Shown here piece after piece: positions 63,990 to 64,000 of a stretch of 64,000 nt of DNA. The stretch is from NCBI GenBank assembly GCA_026075535.2, contig AP026541.1, positions 11,222,001-11,286,000 on the forward strand, in the 5' to 3' direction. Under the pieces are notes generated by a model. That model was not told the DNA's origin. It was given only the letters and a program-made list of their open reading frames with translations, and searched no databases. The translations under genes and the position numbers were made by a program. The DNA is from Tricholoma matsutake (taxonomy: Eukaryota > Basidiomycota > Agaricomycetes > Agaricales > Tricholomataceae). Every line of letters begins with the position of its first letter. The first letter of the stretch is position 1.

Positions 63990-64000
63990 CAGAACCCTAT

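Overview
This window comes from a filamentous basidiomycete, almost certainly an Agaricomycete. Introns are about 50-60 nt (GT...CTAAY...AG). Most gene families seen are ones I know from TE-rich Agaricomycetes: Tnp2 transposase with an N-terminal Cys-rich head, a Crinkler-like nuclease/kinase protein, a PIF1-helicase/USP-like fusion, chromodomain Ty3/gypsy elements and a Tad-like LINE with RNase H. I cannot name a species. Little of the window is ordinary host sequence; it is a graveyard of nested transposons with a few gene-like islands.

Layout. 1-5226: 3' part of an apparently intact, CpG-rich (young) chromovirus (gypsy-1), whose 3' LTR cuts a Tnp2 transposase gene (5227-6628, minus). 7133-7938: large inverted repeat between that gene and an unnamed multi-exon gene (8135-10291). 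11845-13170: a second unnamed Agaricomycete gene with tandemly duplicated exon-intron units. 14341-16979: Crinkler-like protein (ubiquitin-like N-domain, REase-like domain, kinase). 17512-20225: a precisely bounded pogo/Tigger element with a dead transposase. 20560-22492: cytochrome P450 pseudogene. 23.7-32.6 kb: non-autonomous elements and low-complexity DNA, including one hAT-type element, a decayed tandem exon array, and two ~1.9 kb elements with outward-pointing tRNA-like Pol III boxes at both ends. 32965-59287: a helicase/USP-like gene split by a 23.7 kb LTR element (gypsy-3, minus strand). Gypsy-3 is in turn invaded by two hAT-type elements and a full-length LINE, and the LINE is invaded by a hAT-type element and a third chromovirus (gypsy-2). 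59288-63997: fragments of gypsy and copia elements, the copia gag cut by another hAT-type element.

Main themes. Many insertions can be dated relative to each other by target-site duplications (TSDs) and by reading frames that resume across them. Old elements were inactivated largely by CpG to TpG/CpA transitions, including independent Asp to Asn changes at reverse transcriptase, transposase and endonuclease active sites. All three gypsy elements share an NTGA overlap of the gag stop with the pol start. A set of recurrent short hairpins (GGCCCAA...TTGGGCC, GAGCANNTGCTC, and CCCTC..GAGGG followed by T-runs) recurs in the non-autonomous elements and is the least explained signal here. No sequence search or structure program was run; all calls are by eye.
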